Below, piece by piece: positions 15,738 through 25,499 of a stretch of 64,000 nt of DNA. The notes under the pieces are model-generated. The model made no database searches and was not told where the DNA came from. It saw only the letters and a list, made by a program, of their open reading frames with translations. Origin of the DNA: Gaetbulibacter saemankumensis DSM 17032 (GTDB lineage: Bacteria; Bacteroidota; Bacteroidia; Flavobacteriales; Flavobacteriaceae); NCBI RefSeq assembly GCF_000425645.1, contig NZ_AUDV01000005.1, positions 62,001-126,000 of the forward strand, written 5' to 3'. How positions within the stretch are numbered: the first letter of the stretch is position 1; every line of letters starts with the position of its first letter. Made by a program: the position numbers and the translations under genes.

Positions 15738-18521
15738 ATGAATGCTAATATTTTAGAAGTAAATCCAAAAGAAAATATCATTATAAAAGGTGCAAAGTTG
15801 CACAATTTAAAAAACATAGATGTTGTTATTCCTAGAAACAAACTAGTCGTTATAACAGGTTTGTCTGGCTCAGGAAAGTCGAGTTTAGCGTTTGATACTT
15901 TGTATGCAGAAGGGCAAAGACGTTATGTTGAAAGCCTTTCCAGTTATGCCCGACAATTTCTAGGTCGGCTAAATAAACCGAAAGTTGATTACATTAAAGG
16001 TATTGCGCCAGCAATAGCTATAGAGCAAAAAGTGAATTCCACTAATCCAAGATCAACAGTAGGAACCACCACCGAAATATACGATTACCTAAAACTTCTT
16101 TTTGCTCGTATTGGCAAAACATATTCACCTGTTTCGGGGCTAGAAGTAAAGAAAGATACTGTAACTGATGTTTTAAACTATTTTAAAGTATTTCCCGAGC
16201 AGGAAAAACTTCTACTCCTCGCTCCTATTCATTTAGAATCAGGGCGCAGTATGGAAGATAAACTTAAAACACTCAATCAGCAAGGATACGCTAGAATAAA
16301 AGTAAATGGAAACATTCAGAGAATAGATGAAATTTCGACTATTGATGATAACGCTTCTGTTTTTTTGGTAGTAGACCGTGTAATCACCAAGAATGATGAA
16401 GATTTCTATAATCGTTTAGCAGATTCTATCCAGACAGCCTTTTTTGAAGGAAAAGGTGAATGTTACGTTGAAAGCTTATCTAATAGTGATCAAAGACATT
16501 TTAGTAATAAGTTTGAACTTGATGGCATCAGTTTTCTAGAGCCCAATGTACACCTTTTTAGTTTTAATAATCCTTATGGAGCTTGCCCTAAATGTGAAGG
16601 TTATGGTGACATTGTAGGTATTGATGAAGATTTAGTGGTTCCGAATACCGGATTGTCAATCTATGAAAATGCGATTTTCCCATGGCGCGGTGAAAGTATG
16701 AGTTGGTATCGGGATCAGTTAGTAAATAATTCTCATAAATTTGATTTCCCAATTCATAAACCATTCTTTAAACTAAGTCAAGAGCAAAAAGAACTCATTT
16801 GGAACGGAAATCAATATTTTGAAGGGTTAAATTCTTTCTTTTCTGAATTAGAAGCCAAGGCCTACAAAATTCAAAACCGCGTAATGCTCTCACGTTACCG
16901 AGGAAAAACCAAATGCAAAACCTGTAATGGGAAGCGTTTAAGGGCTGAGGCTAATTATGTGAAAATTAACGGAGCTACCATAACAGATTTGGTAGAAATG
17001 CCTTTAGATCGATTAGCGCATTTTTTTAATGAACTTAAATTAAATGAATACGATACGAAAATTGCTAATCGACTGCTTAAAGAAATTAATAACCGCTTAA
17101 CTTTTTTAGCTAACGTGGGACTAGATTATTTAACGCTTAATAGGAAATCAAACTCCCTTTCAGGTGGTGAAAGTCAGCGCATAAACCTCGCAACTTCTCT
17201 AGGAAGTAGTCTTGTAGGATCAATGTACATATTAGACGAACCTAGTATTGGTTTGCATCCGAAAGATACGGAGCGGTTAATTATGGTATTGAAACAATTA
17301 CGTGATTTAGGAAACACTGTAATTGTAGTTGAGCATGATGAAGATATTATGAAAGCGGCTGACACCATTATCGATATTGGTCCTGAAGCAGGGACCTTTG
17401 GAGGGACTGTGGTTGCTAACGGCACGTTTTCAGACATCTTAAATTCGTCTTCTTTAACCGCTCAATACTTAAACGAGCAATTAAAAATTGATACACCAAA
17501 ATCCAGAAGAACTACTAAATATTACGTAGAAATTGTAGGAGCCCGCGAAAATAATTTACAAAATATAAATGTTAAATTCCCTTTAGGCATGCTAACTGTG
17601 GTTACAGGGGTTTCTGGTAGTGGAAAAAGCACATTGGTTAAAAAAATATTATTTCCTGCTTTACAGAAAAAACTAACCGATTTTAGTGATAAGCCAGGGC
17701 AGTTTACTTCGTTGGAAGGGAATTTTGGAAATATAAAACATATTGAATTTGTAGACCAGAACCCTATTGGCCGTTCATCGCGTTCAAATCCCGTTACCTA
17801 TATTAAGGCTTATGATGACATAAGAAATTTATTCTCGAAACAAAAGTTAAGTTTAATTCGAAACTACAAGGCTAAGCATTTTTCATTTAACGTAGACGGC
17901 GGACGCTGTGAGACTTGTAAAGGTGAAGGTGAAGTTACTATTGAAATGCAATTTATGGCCGATGTACATTTGGAATGTGAGACTTGTAAAGGAAAGCGCT
18001 TTAAAAAGGAAGTGCTTGAAGTCACTTTTGAGAATAAAAATATAGACGACATTTTAAATATGACTATTGATGACGCTATAACATTTTTTGAAACCCATAA
18101 ACAGTCTAAAATAAAAAACAAGTTACAGCCTTTACAAGATGTTGGTTTAGGATACGTTACATTAGGACAAAGTTCTTCTACCTTATCTGGAGGTGAAGCA
18201 CAGCGCATTAAGCTTGCGACCTTTCTAGGGAAAGGCTCAACTAAGGAAAAAGCCTTGTTTATCTTTGATGAACCAACTACGGGGTTACATTTTCATGATA
18301 TTAAGAAATTACTAAAATCGTTTAATGCTTTAATCCAAATAGGGCATTCTATTATTGTTGTAGAACATAATATTGAACTTATTAAATGTGCAGATCATAT
18401 TATAGATCTCGGACCTAAAGGCGGTGAGCACGGAGGAAATTTAATCGCTTTTGGCACGCCTGAAGAAATTATTACTAATAAAGAATCGGTGATTGGGGCA
18501 TATTTAAAAGAAAAATTATGA
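15738..18521 (+). CDS. uvrA: Excinuclease ABC subunit A
   Basis: Damage-recognition ATPase of nucleotide excision repair. It has two ABC modules: Walker A VITGLSGSGKSSLAFDTLYA near residue 40 and VVTGVSGSGKSTLVKKIL near residue 640, with signature motifs NSLSGGESQRINLA and STLSGGEAQRIKLA. Zinc-finger cysteines appear as CPKCEGYGD and CKTCNGKR in the first half, and CETCKGEGEV and CETCKGKRF in the second. At 927 residues it is a normal single UvrA, not a tandem fusion. It is monocistronic as far as can be seen. Confidence 0.98.
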   Translation: MNANILEVNPKENIIIKGAKLHNLKNIDVVIPRNKLVVITGLSGSGKSSLAFDTLYAEGQRRYVESLSSYARQFLGRLNKPKVDYIKGIAPAIAIEQKVNSTNPRSTVGTTTEIYDYLKLLFARIGKTYSPVSGLEVKKDTVTDVLNYFKVFPEQEKLLLLAPIHLESGRSMEDKLKTLNQQGYARIKVNGNIQRIDEISTIDDNASVFLVVDRVITKNDEDFYNRLADSIQTAFFEGKGECYVESLSNSDQRHFSNKFELDGISFLEPNVHLFSFNNPYGACPKCEGYGDIVGIDEDLVVPNTGLSIYENAIFPWRGESMSWYRDQLVNNSHKFDFPIHKPFFKLSQEQKELIWNGNQYFEGLNSFFSELEAKAYKIQNRVMLSRYRGKTKCKTCNGKRLRAEANYVKINGATITDLVEMPLDRLAHFFNELKLNEYDTKIANRLLKEINNRLTFLANVGLDYLTLNRKSNSLSGGESQRINLATSLGSSLVGSMYILDEPSIGLHPKDTERLIMVLKQLRDLGNTVIVVEHDEDIMKAADTIIDIGPEAGTFGGTVVANGTFSDILNSSSLTAQYLNEQLKIDTPKSRRTTKYYVEIVGARENNLQNINVKFPLGMLTVVTGVSGSGKSTLVKKILFPALQKKLTDFSDKPGQFTSLEGNFGNIKHIEFVDQNPIGRSSRSNPVTYIKAYDDIRNLFSKQKLSLIRNYKAKHFSFNVDGGRCETCKGEGEVTIEMQFMADVHLECETCKGKRFKKEVLEVTFENKNIDDILNMTIDDAITFFETHKQSKIKNKLQPLQDVGLGYVTLGQSSSTLSGGEAQRIKLATFLGKGSTKEKALFIFDEPTTGLHFHDIKKLLKSFNALIQIGHSIIVVEHNIELIKCADHIIDLGPKGGEHGGNLIAFGTPEEIITNKESVIGAYLKEKL

Positions 18522-18662
18522 TTTTAAAACTTACTGACAAAAACAATAAGCAACTCATAATAAAGTAATTACAATATATTTACTCATTCTCATAGATTAA
18601 CGATTTTGTTTTTGGCACGCTGTTTGTAATCAACCTAGCGTATCACTTTAAAACAAGTTATT

Positions 18663-19790
18663 ATGAGAAAGATTATGTTTTTATTAGTTGCGTTCGCTTT
18701 AAATAGCTTTATTTTAAACGCCACTTCAGTTATCGAATCTAGCCAGGTATCCACGACATACAATAGAGGCTATGGAAATTCTTTCATATTTTTAGAAGGT
18801 GGTATTGAATTCTCTGTTTTTCCTGATGGACAATTCGATTTTAACATATTGCGAAACAATTCAAATTTAAGTGTTTCTATTGGAACACCTAATGTTAATG
18901 TTAGTTTTAATTCGGGTTACGATTACAATCCTTATGTGCAATACGATGAATTCGGAGCCATAATTCAAATAGAAAATATTCCAATTTATTATGATTATTA
19001 CGGACGTGTTAATCAGGTGGGTAATGTAAATATAAATTATAATAATTATGGTTATGTTTCACGCGTTGGCGGTCTATATGTACACTATAATAATTACAGA
19101 GTATTTTCTCATTGTACCGGGTATATAAACGTTTATAATAGAGGTTATATCTACAGACCTTGGCATAGATATTATAGAGTACCTTCTCGCAACCATTGTA
19201 TTGTTTATAACAGACCGTATAGACAATATTATCATCCAGTTCGATACAGATATGAGAGACCTTTTTACAATAATTACAGACCGAGAACAGCCGTCTCACT
19301 AAGACATGGTGATAGAATCGTAAGGAACAAGAAGTATGCAACGGTAAACAGGAATCCAAGAAATAAAACAGCTATTTATAATAACGCAGGGAGAACAACG
19401 GTTTCAAACCACAACAATCACAGCTCTAGAGTTGGAAATACTAATAAATACAAGGGAAACAATAATTACAAATCAAATAGAAACAGCACTTCAAAGGAAT
19501 CGAGTCGAAGAACTATTTCTTCGCAGAACAATTCAAGAATGAGTAATCAGTATCGAGGACAAAAAAATATAGAGACAAAAAAACCAAATACTTATAATTC
19601 TCGTACATATCATAAAAGCAAAACAATTTCTAGAAATGCGCCAAAGGTAGCTCAACAAAGTTCAAATTATAGTAAACAGAGAAATTCTGTTTCTAGACCT
19701 ACAAGAAGCAATCAGGCTGTTTATAAAAACAAGAGCATTAGTAGAAATAATAATACAAAGTCTCGTAACGTTAATACTAGACGATTTTAA
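18663..19790 (+). CDS. Secreted protein with 16-residue repeats and a basic low-complexity tail
   Basis: 375 residues. An N-terminal signal peptide (MRKIMFLLVAFALNSFILNA) precedes a beta-rich region. Four consecutive 16-residue repeats (about residues 91-154) have the pattern xxxY-[DN]-x-[FY]-G-x-[IV]-x-x-[IV], for example PIYYDYYGRVNQVGNV and NINYNNYGYVSRVGGL, reminiscent of YD or WG-type beta-hairpin repeats. From about residue 160 it is rich in Arg, Tyr and His, and from about 230 to the end it is an Asn/Arg/Ser/Lys-rich, strongly basic, probably disordered tail ending RRF. No enzyme motif is seen. It is probably exported to the periplasm or surface, where the tail might bind nucleic acid or anionic polysaccharide; this is a guess. 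Confidence 0.8.
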   Translation: MRKIMFLLVAFALNSFILNATSVIESSQVSTTYNRGYGNSFIFLEGGIEFSVFPDGQFDFNILRNNSNLSVSIGTPNVNVSFNSGYDYNPYVQYDEFGAIIQIENIPIYYDYYGRVNQVGNVNINYNNYGYVSRVGGLYVHYNNYRVFSHCTGYINVYNRGYIYRPWHRYYRVPSRNHCIVYNRPYRQYYHPVRYRYERPFYNNYRPRTAVSLRHGDRIVRNKKYATVNRNPRNKTAIYNNAGRTTVSNHNNHSSRVGNTNKYKGNNNYKSNRNSTSKESSRRTISSQNNSRMSNQYRGQKNIETKKPNTYNSRTYHKSKTISRNAPKVAQQSSNYSKQRNSVSRPTRSNQAVYKNKSISRNNNTKSRNVNTRRF

Positions 19791-19810
19791 AATTTTGGTT
19801 GGTTAGTTTG

Positions 19811-19862
19811 GAAAGCCCTTCTTAATGTATGCCTCAAAGCAACAATGAAGGGCTTTCTGTTT
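19811..19862. terminator. Possible hairpin terminator
   Basis: An 11-bp perfect stem GAAAGCCCTTC / GAAGGGCTTTC (19811-19821 with 19847-19857) closes a 25-nt loop, with a short T stretch after it. It lies between convergent genes and could act on either. Confidence 0.5.
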
Positions 19863-21319
19863 TAATTAAGTTTTATGAATTTATCTAAAAAATTAGAGAT
19901 GTTTTCAGATAATTTAAATTTATGAATTACAAAAAGATACACCCCTCCTATTAAACTAGATTTTAAAGCTATATTTAAAATAGGATGAAAGTTAAAATCC
20001 CAAAAATAAAAGATTAATATACTACTAAGTATAAGTCCTCCAATCTTAACGGTGGCCATTGTAAATGGAATTATCTTAAACTTCCTATAAACAAAAAACA
20101 ACTTAATAGTATTATAGACAAACATAGCTAAAAAGGTCGCTAAAGCAGCTCCATTTATTCCAAATAAAGGAATAAAAATAATATTTAAAATCACCATCAA
20201 CACAACAAGTATAACGCCGAGAAATAAAACCATTCTGTAGTAATCACTATTAAATAGGATAGCATTGTTGCTTCCTAATAAAGCATCATAAAGTTTAGCT
20301 AGGCTAATTATAAAAACAACGAATAAAGCGTTACTGAATTCTTCTGGTATAATATGATATAGTTGTTTGATATTAGTGATTATTAATATAAATATTAAGC
20401 CACTAATTAAAAACAATGTAATGGAGCTTCTTTTAGCTAAATCATCTAGCGAATCAATATCTTTGTTATTGATATATTGTGCTGAAAGTGGTAGTAATAT
20501 CTGATGCATAGAGCGTTGTGGAACAGCTATAACAGCAGCTATAAATATAGCGACATTATAATAGGCTATTTCTTCTATAGGAATATAATGTCCAAGCATC
20601 ACCTTATCAACATCTAATAAAATAGTCGCAATCGAACCTGCTATAATTATTAAAAATGAGTAACTCAGCACCTCCTTGAGATTAATTAGTTTAGATACTA
20701 TAAAAACGGGATGATAAACAAAAAAGGCAAATATTTTCATAATTACCATTCTTAACACATATACAACAACCAAGCCTACCATAAACCCTTCTACATCCAA
20801 GACATCTAAAAACAATAAGAATAACAGTACCATGGCTCCTACTCGGTGAAAAACTTCCTTCATGAAATTCCCAAAAACTGTTTTCATTTGCACTTTAGCC
20901 CAAGCAAAGAAGATTTCAAAATAAGCCAAGGATACAGCAATTATTAAAGTATGTAATAGATAACTTTTAATGATAGTGTTTTTTGAAGATAAAAATTCTC
21001 CAATACTCTCGTAGCTAAAATATCCAATTAATGTAATTGGAATAATTAAAACCATTGGGAGAAACAACATCAAGGTCAAAAAACTATTAAGTGTTTTTTT
21101 TGTCTTAAAAACTGAATAAAACTTAACAATCGTATTATGTGTGCCAAATGCCATGATAGGCATTATTACATATGCTAAAGACAACATATAACCAACCATG
21201 CCGTAGTATTCATCACTTAGGAATTTAGTGTAAAGAAATAGCGTATTAATGGCTCCTATAAAAAAGCCTAAATAGGTTGAAATAACATTTTTAAAAGATT
21301 GCGATGCAACAACTCCCAT
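19862..21319 (-). CDS. Polysaccharide flippase (Wzx/MATE-like, MOP superfamily)
   Basis: 485 residues with about 12-14 hydrophobic segments. The N-terminal GVVASQSFKNVISTYLGFFI and the central VDKVMLGHYIPIEEIAYYNV segment are typical of the oligosaccharide flippase (PF01943/PF13440) fold. It would flip lipid-linked glycans across the inner membrane. Its start overlaps the GT4 stop (TAATG), giving translational coupling, and YfhO is upstream, so it is part of a three-gene cell-envelope glycan unit separate from the locus at the window start. Confidence 0.88.
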   Translation of the reverse strand: MGVVASQSFKNVISTYLGFFIGAINTLFLYTKFLSDEYYGMVGYMLSLAYVIMPIMAFGTHNTIVKFYSVFKTKKTLNSFLTLMLFLPMVLIIPITLIGYFSYESIGEFLSSKNTIIKSYLLHTLIIAVSLAYFEIFFAWAKVQMKTVFGNFMKEVFHRVGAMVLLFLLFLDVLDVEGFMVGLVVVYVLRMVIMKIFAFFVYHPVFIVSKLINLKEVLSYSFLIIIAGSIATILLDVDKVMLGHYIPIEEIAYYNVAIFIAAVIAVPQRSMHQILLPLSAQYINNKDIDSLDDLAKRSSITLFLISGLIFILIITNIKQLYHIIPEEFSNALFVVFIISLAKLYDALLGSNNAILFNSDYYRMVLFLGVILVVLMVILNIIFIPLFGINGAALATFLAMFVYNTIKLFFVYRKFKIIPFTMATVKIGGLILSSILIFYFWDFNFHPILNIALKSSLIGGVYLFVIHKFKLSENISNFLDKFIKLN

Positions 21320-22623
21320 TAAATCAGTTTAGATAAGGTCTCCGTTAGATTCTTTCTACTATACTTTTGCAAACCTATTGGATGCACTTGTAAATTATTG
21401 TTTTTATAAGATTCGTAATGCTCTAAAATAATTGATTTTAACGAATCGTAATCGTCATAATAAAAGTATTTCCCCGTGTTGGTTTGCTGAATAATAATTT
21501 CAACATCTGAGTTTTTTGGACCTATAGCCATTATTGGGCGACTTGAAACCATATACTCAAACAATTTGCCAGGAATAATACATTTTGTGTCTTCAGAATT
21601 AATCTCTACCAGGAGTAATATTTGAGATTTTTTCTGGAAAATAATTGCTTCATTGTGTGAAACATAACCAACATTATTTACATAATCACTTAAATCAAAA
21701 AGATTAATAGATTTGAGTATGTCTTCACTAATAGCACCAACAAAATTTAACTGTAAGTCCTCTGAAAAGGATTGATTTTCTAGAATGATATCACCTAACA
21801 CACGCCAAAGTACTTCAGGATTTCGATCTGATAATAATGACCCTATATGAGAAATACTGAATTTTTCATCAAGAGTTGTTGCTCCTACAGTTTCATAATC
21901 ATAACCATTAGTAATAACCTCAATTGGTTTGGTGGTTAATGATTCAAATTCTTTTTTTGTAGCATGACTGGTCACGATAATTTGATCGGTTGTGTTTAAA
22001 ACAGTTTTTTCTAATGCTTTATGTGTTTCTCTGGCGTATTTTGTCAGTTTTAACTGCTTATGATAACCGATGGTTGTCCATGGGTCCCTAAAATCAGCTA
22101 TCCATCTTAGATTAAGCTGTCTCTTTAATTCTAAACCAATCAAATGCAAGCTATGAGGAGGCCCCGTTGTTATAACGACATCGATAGGATCTTTTTTAAT
22201 GTATTCCAACAAATAATTTACCGAAGGCTTTACCCAAGATTTTCTGGCGTCTGGAATAAAAAAATTACCTCTTATAAATAGTAGTAACTTTTCAATTAAA
22301 TTTTGCTTCTTCGGATTAGAGATAATACCCTTACTAATCGTATCTGTCGATTTCTTAGAAAACAACCCCGCTAACTTATAAGGTTCCTTTATTGGGTATC
22401 TTAAAATATTTAGATCTTGAGAAACTTCATCCGTCAAACTTTTATCTATCAATGGGTAATTCGGGTTCTCAGGGATGTAAACAATGGGTTCAATGTTAAA
22501 ATCAGGCAGATATTTAACAAACTTCAACCACCTCTGCACACCCGGCCCTCCTGCAGGTGGCCAATAATACGCTATTATGAGTGCCTTTTTACGCAATTTT
22601 TGCTGATTTATTTTTAAACGCAT
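21319..22623 (-). CDS. Glycosyltransferase, family 4-like (GT-B fold)
   Basis: 434 residues. ALIIAYYWPPAGGPGVQRWL at the N-terminus is the nucleotide-sugar glycosyltransferase start common in Bacteroidota GT4 proteins (donor/acceptor Gly-rich loop). VVITTGPPHSLHLIGL, WIADFRDPWTT and VITNGYD follow, and the C-terminal half has SHIGSLLSDRNPEVLW and PGKLFEYMVSSRPIMAIGP, the donor-binding segment with the conserved Glu of the EX7E region. Its start overlaps the 3' end of YfhO by 35 nt and its stop overlaps the flippase start. Confidence 0.88.
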   Translation of the reverse strand: MRLKINQQKLRKKALIIAYYWPPAGGPGVQRWLKFVKYLPDFNIEPIVYIPENPNYPLIDKSLTDEVSQDLNILRYPIKEPYKLAGLFSKKSTDTISKGIISNPKKQNLIEKLLLFIRGNFFIPDARKSWVKPSVNYLLEYIKKDPIDVVITTGPPHSLHLIGLELKRQLNLRWIADFRDPWTTIGYHKQLKLTKYARETHKALEKTVLNTTDQIIVTSHATKKEFESLTTKPIEVITNGYDYETVGATTLDEKFSISHIGSLLSDRNPEVLWRVLGDIILENQSFSEDLQLNFVGAISEDILKSINLFDLSDYVNNVGYVSHNEAIIFQKKSQILLLVEINSEDTKCIIPGKLFEYMVSSRPIMAIGPKNSDVEIIIQQTNTGKYFYYDDYDSLKSIILEHYESYKNNNLQVHPIGLQKYSRKNLTETLSKLI

Positions 22624-25027
22624 AGAGTAAACCTATTATTAGCAATACAGCTAATAACAAAGAACTAGCTAAAGCTATGCGACTCCCATTTTTAACGACA
22701 TCTGGATCAAATTTAAATTCAATAATATGCTTACCTCCTGGCACTGGCATACCACGTAAGGTATAATTGACACGCATATGATTCACTGGCTTACCGTCTA
22801 AAAAAGTTTTCCAGCCATTACCATAATATATTTCCGAAAAAACAACAAAACCGTCATTTGAGTTGTTAGATTCATATTTTAAATAATTTGGAGCATGCTT
22901 CAATACTTTAATATTTGCTAAAGAGTCAACTTTATATGAAGGTTTTAATTCATCAATTACTTGTGTATGCTTTTGCAAAGTGTACACAGCTTTATTTTTA
23001 TTATCCAAACTATCAAGCACTTGAATTTCCTCATTTGCCGAGGCCACTTTATTAATTTCCTTTATAAACCAGGCATTACCATTGGCTTCTTCATTTTTAT
23101 AAGGAAACAAATTACCTTTTTCATCTTGCGCTATAATATACTTGGTATTAAGCATATTAAGAATATTAATATTGTTTTTCGACACATACCAATCGAAGAT
23201 TTCCCGATAACGTTTTAACTCGGCAGCATTATACCCACTTAACGAATTATGAAAATAAGAAGGTTTTGATGGTCCTGAAACCAAATCGAAAACCCTATAA
23301 TATGTAGTATCTTTTAATATGTGTTGATCAACCGCATTAGCTTTAAATGGTTTATTAACCTCAATTGAAGCAACAAAATCATCATTATTCACATAACGTC
23401 TACCAACACCTACTAGATCAAATAAAATCAATGCAGTCAATCCGACAATGACCCATTGTTGGTTCAATTTTTCTTTTAAATAGAAAAATATGAGAGTCGC
23501 AGATATTATTACTAATACCAAAGTTCTTATAGTGTCTTCAGTAAAAATTGCGCTTCGGTCGGTCTTTAAAGCATTTACAAAATCTTGACCATAATTTTGT
23601 CTGTAAAAACCATCATTGATTCCAACAAAATCGAATAATGAAGATTTAAACATTAAGAACAGTAAAGCTAAACCTCCTGTTATAAGCGTTGTTTTTTTAA
23701 GGGCTCTGAACTTATCTTGATTTTTGTATTCATTACCAAATAATTTCACCAACCCAAAAACAGCCAGCACAGGAATGCATAGCTCTAAAATAACCTGAAT
23801 AGAAGTGACTGCCCTAAACTTATTATAGAGCGGCACATAGTCTATAAAGAAATTTGTAAGGAAACCTAAATTTTTACCGTATGATAACAATAGCGAAAAC
23901 ACAGTACCGCCTACAAGCCACCATTTTAAGCGTCCTTTAACCAAGAATAAAGCTAGAACAAATAAAAACAAGACAACAGCGCCAATGTACGCTGGCGCTT
24001 CAACTATAGGCTGTTCTCCCCAGTACATAGGTGCTCGCTTAGCTTCCTGTGCGGCTTGCGATGTAGTTGCTCCCAATTTTCGGAAAGCCTCATAAGTAGC
24101 GGAATCTTTGCCTACGTCCTCACCGTTTCCGCCTCCCATAAACCTTGGAATAAAAAGGTTAAATGTTTCAGAAAATCCGTAACTAAACTGTGTTATATAA
24201 TCTTTATCAAGTCCGGCAGTAACTTCTTTTGGTGAGCCATCTTCATTTATTGTTAACTCTGTTTTACCTCTGGTGCTCTCTTTTACATATTCTTTGGTTG
24301 CCATAACACCAGTTGCATTTAAACCTACAGAAAGCACGACGGCTAAAGTTAGTATACCCACAGATTTAAAAAAATGTGGTAATTCCGCTTTTTTGTAGGC
24401 ATCTACCAAAAATGCTACTCCTATAATAAAAACCAAAAACATCAAGTAGTAGGTCATTTGAAAATGATTCGCAACAATTTCAAGCCCCATGGCTATTGCT
24501 GTTAGTAAAAATCCAGCAATGTACTTCCTTTGAAAAGTGAGTAATATTCCACTTAAAACAAGCGGCATATATGCAATAGCATGAGCTTTGCTATTATGCC
24601 CAACCCCTATTATAATTATTAAATACGTAGAAAAGCCAAACGCTAATGCTCCTAATGCCGCTAATTTAAAATCAACCTTAAGCACTAACATTAAAATATA
24701 GAAACTTAAAAAATATAGAAACAAATAATCAGCAGGTCTTGGTAAAAACCTAAGGGTTAAATCTAGTTTCTTTATATAATTATGTGGATATTTAGCACCT
24801 AATTGATATGTTGGCATTCCAGCAAATGCACTATTTGTCCAGTAGGTTTCCTCACCTGTGGCGTCACGGAAGTCCTTTTGTTGCTTACTCATGCCAATAT
24901 ATTGCATGATATCACTTTGAAATATTTCTTTACCCTTTAATACAGGATTAAAATAGGCTAATGAAATTACTACGAAACCAACTAAGATTAAAAAATGTGG
25001 AAGTATTCTTTTTATAGAAAATTGCAT
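22589..25027 (-). CDS. YfhO-family membrane protein
   Basis: 812 residues with many membrane helices through about residue 540, a large extracytoplasmic C-terminal domain, and a final membrane helix (ASSLLLAVLLIIGLLYAFKNK). The N-terminus ILPHFLILVGFVVISLAYFNPVLKG and IFQSDIMQYIGMSKQQKDF are typical of PF09586. GGKHIIEFKFDPDVVKNG near the C-terminus is the usual closing motif. Bacillus YfhO acts in glycosylation of lipoteichoic acid, and the family is GT-C-like. Here it leads a unit with a GT4 and a flippase, consistent with adding sugars on the outer face of the inner membrane. The exact acceptor is unknown. Confidence 0.9.
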   Translation of the reverse strand: MQFSIKRILPHFLILVGFVVISLAYFNPVLKGKEIFQSDIMQYIGMSKQQKDFRDATGEETYWTNSAFAGMPTYQLGAKYPHNYIKKLDLTLRFLPRPADYLFLYFLSFYILMLVLKVDFKLAALGALAFGFSTYLIIIIGVGHNSKAHAIAYMPLVLSGILLTFQRKYIAGFLLTAIAMGLEIVANHFQMTYYLMFLVFIIGVAFLVDAYKKAELPHFFKSVGILTLAVVLSVGLNATGVMATKEYVKESTRGKTELTINEDGSPKEVTAGLDKDYITQFSYGFSETFNLFIPRFMGGGNGEDVGKDSATYEAFRKLGATTSQAAQEAKRAPMYWGEQPIVEAPAYIGAVVLFLFVLALFLVKGRLKWWLVGGTVFSLLLSYGKNLGFLTNFFIDYVPLYNKFRAVTSIQVILELCIPVLAVFGLVKLFGNEYKNQDKFRALKKTTLITGGLALLFLMFKSSLFDFVGINDGFYRQNYGQDFVNALKTDRSAIFTEDTIRTLVLVIISATLIFFYLKEKLNQQWVIVGLTALILFDLVGVGRRYVNNDDFVASIEVNKPFKANAVDQHILKDTTYYRVFDLVSGPSKPSYFHNSLSGYNAAELKRYREIFDWYVSKNNINILNMLNTKYIIAQDEKGNLFPYKNEEANGNAWFIKEINKVASANEEIQVLDSLDNKNKAVYTLQKHTQVIDELKPSYKVDSLANIKVLKHAPNYLKYESNNSNDGFVVFSEIYYGNGWKTFLDGKPVNHMRVNYTLRGMPVPGGKHIIEFKFDPDVVKNGSRIALASSLLLAVLLIIGLLYAFKNKSAKIA

Positions 25028-25059
25028 ATAATGTCTTTAAAAACCAATGAGTGCGAAAA

Positions 25060-25341
25060 TTAGTCAATTTCTTCGTAATCGACATATTCACCCAATTCTT
25101 TGTTTGAAGATTTTTTGTTAGGCATTTTATCAATACTCACTTCTCCTTCTTTTTTCATCGATTCCTGCTGTTTTTGTTGAAATTGACTAAACTGCCCGCC
25201 AAATTTTTCTTCTGCTTTTTTAGCGGCATATTTTATTAGAAAGGGTGCAAAAAGTCTTGATAGCACTTTAAGCCCGTAATATATAAGAAGTATGATTAAG
25301 ATTGTTCTGAGGAAACCAGGCACAGATGCTTGATGTAACAT
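25060..25341 (-). CDS. DUF4834-family small membrane protein
   Basis: About 93 residues from the preferred Met (the frame opens six codons earlier at 25359). One membrane helix, VPGFLRTILIILLIYYGLKVL, is followed by FAPFLIKYAAKKAEEKFGG and a Gln/Lys-rich tail ending in acidic GEYVDYEEID. This order matches the Bacteroidota DUF4834 family as I know it. It lies 32 nt before YfhO on the same strand, probably the first gene of that operon. Function unknown. Confidence 0.8.
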   Translation of the reverse strand: MLHQASVPGFLRTILIILLIYYGLKVLSRLFAPFLIKYAAKKAEEKFGGQFSQFQQKQQESMKKEGEVSIDKMPNKKSSNKELGEYVDYEEID

Positions 25342-25420
25342 AATATTAAATTTATACACAAAAATACAATTCTATACGAGTAAAAAAGGGCTAAAACTGA
25401 TAAAAAAACTATAAAAAAGT

Positions 25421-25428
25421 TATCTTTG
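25421..25428 (+). promoter_or_regulatory. -7 element before the outer-membrane protein gene
   Basis: TATCTTTG matches TAnnTTTG. Initiation about 7 nt downstream would leave only 8 nt before the GTG at 25443, which argues for the ATG at 25500 as the true start. Confidence 0.5.
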
Positions 25429-25499
25429 AACACCCATAATATGTGAAGAAGCCTTTATTTTATAGGCTTGTTATTACTACATTAATAAAAAACAATACT

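Noticed and set aside
25443-25499. GTG-initiated N-terminal extension of the outer-membrane protein.
   Set aside because: It lies within about 8 nt of the expected transcription start, and the signal peptide begins properly at the ATG at 25500.
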